Below are positions 52,701-61,700 of a stretch of 64,000 bases of DNA, piece after piece. The DNA is from Cordylochernes scorpioides (taxonomy: Eukaryota; Arthropoda; Arachnida; Pseudoscorpiones; Chernetidae). The stretch covers positions 2,995,319-3,059,318 of the forward strand of contig CP092882.1 of assembly GCA_030710605.1 (NCBI GenBank), written 5' to 3'. The stretch's first letter is position 1. The number at the start of each line of letters is the position of its first letter. The position numbers and the translations under genes are program-made. The notes under the pieces are model-generated. The model was not told the origin of the DNA and searched no databases. It worked only from the letters and a program-made list of their open reading frames with translations.

Positions 52701-55700
52701 GATGGAAATAACGATATTTTAATACAATTCTGATTTTCAAATTTCACTTTTCACTTTCAAACAACAAGGTATTAGAGGCATTTTTTCAAATAAATATAGT
52801 ATTATATTATTTAAGAAAGATGTTCTAAAATACTCTTATACCTTTTGCCTAGGGGATTTGGCTTAATTTTTAAATAATACATAGGTTTATATATAAACAT
52901 GTATGCTAATGATAAGAAAACCTATTAACAAATGACTCCTTTTGATATTCAGCATTGCTGTAAAGAAATAGGTCAATTTAGGGAATTAAAGCAAAGTGGC
53001 CATTATTAAGTGGTTGCCTTTTCCTGTTTGTATGGCTGTTTTTTAATTATACGGTCTAAAAATTTAGAAAAGTTTTAAAAAATGGCCAAACCAAAAGCTC
53101 TGTCCTATTGGGGTTCACTATAGAGGGTTTTTCCTGTATTTATTTATTTGGATTTGGTCTTATTACCTTGTTTTTCTTTTTATAATTAGATAAAAAATAG
53201 AATGAGCAATATGCAAATAAGGTAATTACTTCTCATTGATCTCGCAGATGGCGTCGTATTTGGCCAGCTTGGAGTAGAAGCCGGCCAGTTCCTCAGCTTG
53301 GAAGGATTTCTGCAACAAGCACAAGTCTTGGGCCTCTGATCCTCCATATCACAATCCTTACAATGGAGTTATAAGCCATATGATGACAAGTAGGAGTGAA
53401 TATTTAGGGCAAAAGGAAAGAGACCTTTTTAAATAAACAATTCACTATGTTCTCATTAAGACCTCTCCTGAAATACAACAACAACAAAATGGCTGTATGT
53501 ACCCTACAGGGCTTCAACACCAGGAGGAGAAGAATTCCCCTTTTTCTTTTTTTACTTAACCATAACACCTCCAACAAAGTAAAGTGGCCATTATCAGAAA
53601 AATATATATAAAGCTAAACAGCTCCAGACACAGGTCAACAGGAAACACAGATTGTCAACAGCATCATCCAAACTCTTGTGTCTCAATGACAACAAGAGTG
53701 TTTATTGGTTTATAGGGAGCTTTCGAGCCTTGCTCTTTCTCAGACTAAAGTTTCAATGTAATGCCACGGTGAGGTGAAATAAAACAGCCAAGACCTAGGA
53801 TCGAATCCTGCATTGGGCACCTTTTTCTCTGTAAAATGACGTTTGACAAATTTGACCGCAAATGTTTCTTTTGAACAAAAAATCGTAATTTATTTTAAGG
53901 AGAAATAACGACTATTTCTATTCTTAGGGATGAAGTATGAAAGGATGAATTATGAAGAGTAATGATGAACGGAAAATAAAAGTGTCCGGGGATGGAAAAC
54001 CAACCCACAATGTTCCGCTTACCGGGCAGATGCCATGGCCACTAGGCTACCCTGGATGTATTGAACGGAAAAATATATCCAGGGTAGCCTAGTGGACATG
54101 GCATCTGCCCGGTAAGCAAAACACTGTGGGTTCGATTCTCATCCCTGGACACTTTTATTTTTCCATTCATCATTACTCTTCATAATTCATCCTTTCATAC
54201 TTCATCCCTAAGGATAGAAATAGTCGTTATTTCTCCTTAAAATAAATTATGATTTTCCCTTCAAAAGAAACATATGCGGTAAAACTTGTCAAAAGTCAAA
54301 GTGATGCACTTACAGTAAAAGCATTTGCCAACTACTATCCACCATGATCAATATGGTCTGTACCATGTGTACTAGGGATAACATTAAAAAAACAAAAACA
54401 ATGGATTATTGATGTCTTTTTAACAAGCCACTTAGATGAACTGAACACCCCCTAGATATAAAATGAAAGGATTTAAAAGCACGAATGTTTCCCTTATACA
54501 TAAGACAAACCTCTACTGTCCTTTCTGCGATGAAGGGGTTCGGATGCGATGGGAGGGTTCAGCACTGATAAGCCAAGCCCTCCCAATATATTTTTTCATC
54601 GCAGAAAGGACAGTAGAGGTTTGTCTTATGTATAAGGGAAACATTCGTGCTTTTAAATCCTTTCATTTTATATGTATAGATGGCGCGTTATTGCTTTGTG
54701 TTAACCCCCTAGATAGTTCTGAGACCACTAAGGATGCCCTAAAAGACGGGGAGTTATGAAATCATTGTTTATGCCTTGACGACCACACAATACAACAACA
54801 GGTGCTCACCAGCTGGATGCCGATTGACATGGCGAGGTGGACAATGAGCCTCCTCTCCTTGGTCCCTGGACACAGTGAGTCAGTGGCTTGTGTCAGAGCT
54901 TGTGTCATTCTCTAGCCAAACAACTTGTACATCTGCTTCTACTCATCATCTGGGGTATTTGTCCATATTTACTCTCATGGACAAAACTTAAGGAAGTTGT
55001 ACTTGTTAGCATGTATATTGGGGTTCAGACAATAACTCTGAAAGATAAGGTAATAGGACCAGACCCAAATAAATAAATAGTGTGTGACTTTTCAGTAACA
55101 GCGTTGTTACCATCTTCAGACAAAAGTACTGAATCAAAGTTTTCATTATACAGTAGAACTTGGATAATTCGAACTTCTTTAATTCGAAAACCTCTTTAAT
55201 TCGAATATTTATCTTGGTCCCTAGAATTTCCTATAAATAGAATTTCCGTTTTTAATTCGAATTTTTGGATAATTCGAATTTTTTTTATGGTCCCTTGGGG
55301 TTCGAATTATCCAAGTTCGACTGTATTATATTATTGTATATACAGTAAAACCCCGCTAAGACGAACCATGGATATAACGAACCTTCCCTTATAACGAACC
55401 CATCGAAAATCCCAATTCCATTCCATTAAAATTACCATCGTTATAACGAACTTTTCACTTTTCAAACTAGCGAACTATCGCTATAACGAACCCAATTTTG
55501 GTCCCAAAATATTAAATTCTATCAAAAATACCATGCTTATAACGAACTTTTAATTTTAATTCTAAAATTCCAAATTTATAATTTTCAAAACTAATTAAAA
55601 TTTTGTGTGAGCTCTAGCTCACAGATCGCAATTCAAAACAAAGAATTTAGCGACATTGGGTGTTTTTATTCACGTTCTATTTTTATACTGCGCACTTTTA

Positions 55701-58700
55701 TAAATTTTTCATGCCTTATTGAAAACTAAATTTCTTAACTCTACATTAGGAAATTTCCTCTTAAAACATGATTTAAATTATTAAAACCAGTTTTAAAAGA
55801 TAATGGAAGTGCCAAAGAAAAAGTCGCTCGTACCAAGATATCACTTGAAAAGAAATTAACCATCATAAAAGCTATTGAGAGTGGTACATCGCAAGCGGAA
55901 CTTCGGAAGAAAATGAAAATGAGCAAAAGTAGCATTTCTACGATATGGGGCAAAAAAGAAGACTATAAAAAAAAATGCTACAAAAAGGAATCAATCCCAA
56001 CTATTGCCGCTATCGTCAGTGTCATTATCCACTTTTAGAAGCCTTGTATACGTGGTTAGTACAAGCTAGGCTTCATTTTAAAAAAATGAAGATTTCTTTG
56101 CTAGATATGAAACCAAATTTTTGAGGAATTGGTTAAAGCAGAAAAAAATAACAGACTTCTTCAAGTAAGCCTTTGTATCCTATATTGTAATATAATATTT
56201 ATTTATATAAAATATATTTTATACCTTTTAAAATATTATTAATAAAGTTTTTATTTAATTTTTATATATAAGGTATACTTTTCTTGGATTTTTTTGACAT
56301 ATGGGGGGCAGGTTGCATTTATACTAATTAAATTATCAGAGGAACTGATCAAAAAGGCAATATTTTCACATGATTTTGTTTTTATTTTAGTATACAGCTT
56401 TAATATATAGAAATAGGTTAATTTAGGGGGAAAAAAGCAGCCAATATTAAGAGGTAGCCTTTTTTTTTTTTTTTTTTTTTGCGCATGCCCTTTAATTATA
56501 TCCTTAAAAAAAATTTAAATACCCAAACCGTGGCTATAGTGAACCGTGGCTATAGGGAACCAAAAGTCCCGTCCCAATGGGGTTCACTATAGAGGGGTTT
56601 TACTGTATACTGATGGACAAAACTTAAACAAGTGGAAAGTCTTTGATAGTGCCAGTCATCATTTTTTGAAGGAGACAGAGGTGTTCACACTCGGTTATCT
56701 CGTGTGTCTTCAATAAAGATCACTGTAAGATCTTTCATAGTTATTGTCTCGATATACATGAGGTACAACTTCCTCAAGTTCTGTCCATGAGTGTAAAAGA
56801 GTGATGAAGATCCTCCCAACCACTGGCCTACCTGGTCCGTTCAGGGCCTTCTCCGCCAGCACCAGCGCAGAGAGGACATCCAGCCTGCGCTCATTGTATT
56901 TCTTGTCTGTCACCAGTCTCTTCTGTCAACATTGCGTCAGTTCAGCAGCTCAGTATCTGCGCAGGGAGACCTCACCTTGGCCACTGCGATGTTCTTCAGG
57001 CAACCATAGCCCAGATACTGGATCATCAGGTTCAGGCTCTGGGCAACCTGGATGCTTTGGCGGTAGAAGGTTCCTTCAATGGCCTGGACAACAACACCAC
57101 TGTGGTATTCCTCCGGCCTGGACAACAACACAACCGTGGTATTCCTCCGGCCTGGACAACAACACCACCATGGTATTCCTCCGGCCTGGACAACAACACC
57201 ACCATGGTATTCCTCCGGCCTGGACAACAACACCACCATGGTATTCCTCCGGCCTGGACAACAACACCACCGTGGTATTCCTCCGGCCTGGACAACAACA
57301 CAACCGTGGTATTCCTCCGGCCTGGACAACAACACCACTGTGGTATTCCTCCGGCCTGGACAACAACACCACTGTGGTATTCCTCCGGCCTGGACAACAA
57401 CACCACCGTGGTATTTCTCCGGCCTGGACAACAACACAACCGTGGTATTCCAACACAACCGTGGTATTCCTCTGGCCTGGACAACAACACAACCGTGGTA
57501 TTCCAACACAACCGTGGTATTCCTCCGGCCTGGACAACAACACAACCATGGTATTCCTCCGGCCTGGACAACAACACAACCGTGGTATTCCAACACAACC
57601 GTGGTATTCCTCTGGCCTGGACAACAACACAACCGTGGTATTCCTCCGGCCTGGACAACAACACCACCGTGGTATTTCTCCGGCCTGGACAACAACACAA
57701 CCGTGGTATTCCAACACAACCGTGGTATTCCTCTGGCCTGGACAACAACACAACCGTGGTATTCCAACACAACCGTGGTATTCCTCCGGCCTGGACAACA
57801 ACACAACCATGGTATTCCTCCGGCCTGGACAACAACACAACCGTGGTATTCCAACACAACCGTGGTATTCCTCTGGCCTGGACAACAACACAACCGTGGT
57901 ATTCCTCTGGCCTGGACAACAACACAACCGTGGTATTCCTCCAGCCTGGACAACAACACAACCGTGGTATTCCTCCAGCCTGGACAACAACACAACCGTG
58001 GTATTCCTCCAGCCTGGACAACAACACAACCGTGGTATTCCTCCGGCCTGGACAACAACACAACCGTGGTATTCCTCCGGCCTGGACAACAACACAACCG
58101 TGGTATTCCTCCGGCCTGGACAACAACACCACTGTGGTATTCCTCCGGCCTGGACAACAACACAACCGTGGTATTCCTCCGGCCTGGACAACAACACAAC
58201 CGTGGTATTCCTCCGGCCTGGACAACAACACCACTGTGGTATTCCTCCGGCCTGGACAACAACACAACCGTGGTATTCCTCCGGCCTGGACAACAACACA
58301 ACCGTGGTATTCCTCCGGCCTGGACAACAACACCACCGTGGTATTCCTCCAGCCTGGACAACAACACAACCGTGGTATTCCTCCAGCCTGGACAACAACA
58401 CAACCGTGGTATTCCTCCAGCCTGGACAACAACACAACCGTGGTATTCCTCCAGCCTGGACAACAACACAACCGTGGTATTCCTCCGGCCTGGACAACAA
58501 CACAACCGTGGTATTCCTCCGGCCTGGACAACAACACAACCGTGGTATTCCTCCGGCCTGGACAACAACACAACCGTGGTATTCCTCCGGCCTGGACAAC
58601 AACACCACTGTGGTATTCCTCCGGCCTGGACAACAACACCACTGTGGTATTCCTCCGGCCTGGACAACAACACAACCGTAGTATTCCTCCAGCCTGGACA

Positions 58701-61700
58701 ACAACACCATCGTGCTATTCCTTCGGAATGGACAACAACACCACAATGGTATCCCTCCGGCCTGGACAACAACACCACTATGGTATTCCTCCGGCCTGGA
58801 CAACAACACCACCATGGTATTCCTCCGGCCTGGACAACAACACAACCATGGTATTCCTCCAGCCTGGACAACAACACAACCATGGTATTCCTCCGGCCTG
58901 TACAACAACACAACCATGGTATTCCTCCGGCCTGTACAACACTGTGGACTCGGCTCATCAGTGGGGAACCTCCCAATATTTTCTCATTGCCATAAGTACA
59001 GTAAGACGGTGGGTGTTATTTGGAATAAAAACAAGATAAAATGGGGGCAAACTGTTTCTATGTTTACAGAAGGTATGATGAAACCTGGCTTAGAAACTCC
59101 TTGAGGCTGAACACTCAGTTCACTTGGTTTAATGATAGCGTTTTAGGTTGGTTATAAGGGAAGGTTTGCCCCCTGGTTTCACTGTGTTTCCTTTGTGAAC
59201 TGTGTGGGAACATTGGTGGTTTACCAAGAATACCAAGTATCCAAGTATGCCATGATCATCATGGTGGGTAGTAAGCAACTGTAGTAAGCAACTTGGTAGT
59301 AAGCAACTGTCTTCACAATAAGTTCATTATACATATCTACACATGTAGAAAGATGTTCAACTTTGACACATACAAGGTGTCCAGTTTGGTTACTTGCACT
59401 CACTGGTAGTAACTCCGCCTTTGCCGGTCCCAAGCCCAAATAAAAAAAGGAGGAGGGGGAGCAGTAACAAGCTCACTAAAAAACCTGGGCTCAGCTGGCC
59501 CGGCTGATAGCACCCTGTAAGGGCTCCTAATCCAGGGATACAGTATGAGCAGCGTTTGTACTCCATGTTAGGAGCGGCTGCACATGGTGTCTGTTCCTCA
59601 TGTCAGAGGCGGCCATTTCTTTTGGAGCTAAGTCGGCCTGCCACTGAGTAGTGCTCCCAGTCTTAATGACAAAGGCATTCTACTTCACCCAGTGTGGAGA
59701 TAAGAAAGAAGAAGAAGAAGACTGGTGGAGTTTGCAAGAAGCACAAGTTGCCATTGAAGCACAGTGGTTTCCTATATTTGACCTGACCTTGAGAATCTCC
59801 ACCAGGCGGCAGCAGGAGAGCACCGCAGACTTCACCATGGGCTTGGACAGGACGGCGTGGAGGTTCATGATGGTGCGCAGCTGGTGGCTGATGGCCCACG
59901 CCATCTTGAGGCCCTGCGCCGCGCAGTGAGCTCACCCAGAGCTGAGACAGGTGCTGCACCAACCAACCTGGATGAAGAGGCTGCACTTGCGGCTGATGTC
60001 GTCTCTCCCTGTGTCATAGAGGTCTGAGTCCATCTTGACCATCCAGGCGGAGACCTGTAGGTAGATGGTCTGTACATCCCTGGACACCGCATGGTGACTA
60101 CACCATTGTAACTACACCATGGGTAACTACAACATTGTAATGGGGGTCGGTGGAAGGATGGTCTAAACCATTGGTTTTCGACCGCTACGACCGGGTTCGA
60201 TTCCCACATTGGGCACTTTTTTCTAATTAGAAAAAAAAAATGCTCCAATGGCCCCCAATCATTGCAAAAGTCCAACCCCACCAGCGAGTGCAAGTAACCA
60301 AACGGGGCTCTGGCACATTTGTAAGTGCAAAGTCGAACTGCTTTTTACATGTGTAGACATGCGGTGCACTTACGGTAAAAGCAGTTCCCTACTTCTACCC
60401 ACCATGATTATCATGGCCTGTACTAGGGATAAGCAAAAAAAACACCATGGGTAACTACACCATGGACACAGTAGGTATTTTAAAAGCTGCAGAAAAACTC
60501 TCCTGTAGAAGGGCAGAAAGCTTGGCTAAATAAAACCTTACAACTCTTCATCTCACAATTTTGTTGTTTGTAAACAATATACTGATCTCAGAGCAATTAC
60601 CAACTTATCACACAGCCATGATAATCATGGTGGGTAGATAGTAACATCCATTTTACTGTAATTACATGTCTATATAAGAAATTTAAATTTTTTTGACCAT
60701 ATGATTATTTTTGAAACAATTTTCTACTGCCCTTGCTGCAATGATAAATTAATAGAGGGCCTGGCTCATCAGTGGTTTCCCCAGTTTAATCTACCAGTTT
60801 AAATTGGTGAAACCACTGATAAGGTTCACCACTGATGAGCCACGCCCTCTATTAATTTATCATTGCAGTAATGGAAGTAGAAAATTATTTTATTTTAAAA
60901 AGAATCACATACACAGTCAAAACTGGTTTAAAAATCTTACACCATGTCTATATGTAAATACACTGCTCAATATTTACACCTGCATAAGTTGGCACAGGGG
61001 GCTGGACTTGTGTGAGGACCAGTGGGTGAAGTAGAGATAAAAATGTAAAATCCATAAGTAACACAACTCCAGAACAATGCAAGGTTTGAGCAAGAACTTC
61101 ACTATCACCTATTGAAACACAAGGTAACAACACCAAATCTAAATAAATAGCAAACACAAGGTAATAAGACCAAATCCAAATAAATATATAGTGTGTGACA
61201 TTTCGGTAGCAGCGTTGTTACCACAGACAAAAGTACTGAAGATGGTAACAACACTGTTACCGAAACGTCACACACTATTTATTTTTTTGGATTTGGTCTT
61301 ATTACCTTGTGTTTATAATCCAAATTGTACCTTATCAATCTAAATAAATAGTGTGTGATGTTTCAGTAACAACACTATTACAAAAAATATCACACACTAT
61401 TTATTTACAGAACCTCCCTGTAAAGGACATCTAATTGCAGAGCCAAAGTGTCCTTTAGGGAGAGGTGTCCTCTTACTGGAGAGTTGCTAAATTGTAAAAA
61501 TGGTTATTTTGCAAATGAAAACTGTCCTTTCAAGAGAGGTGTTCTCTAGCATGAGTTTTCTCTCAGGGAGGTTCTACTGTATTTGGATTTAGGCTTATTA
61601 CCTTGTGTTTCTAATCTATAATCCAAGGTGTACCTTATCATTTATCTGACTATAATTCAAGGCCGACTTTTCAATTTTTTTTCAATTCAACTAAAAATTA

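Noticed and set aside
54077-54152. Functional tRNA gene
   Set aside because: The anticodon loop lacks the usual T33, the anticodon stem has a mismatch, the T stem relies on wobble pairs, and the sequence lies in a foldback repeat.
57032-59039. Reading frames of 540-680 codons on both strands
   Set aside because: They are produced by the stop-free 34-bp repeat. All six frames are open, units vary freely, and the true coding exon (56976-57083, minus) stops exactly at the array.
59651-60293. Plus- and minus-strand frames of 90-140 codons here
   Set aside because: They are shadows or run-ons of two WASHC4 exons into intron and SINE sequence.
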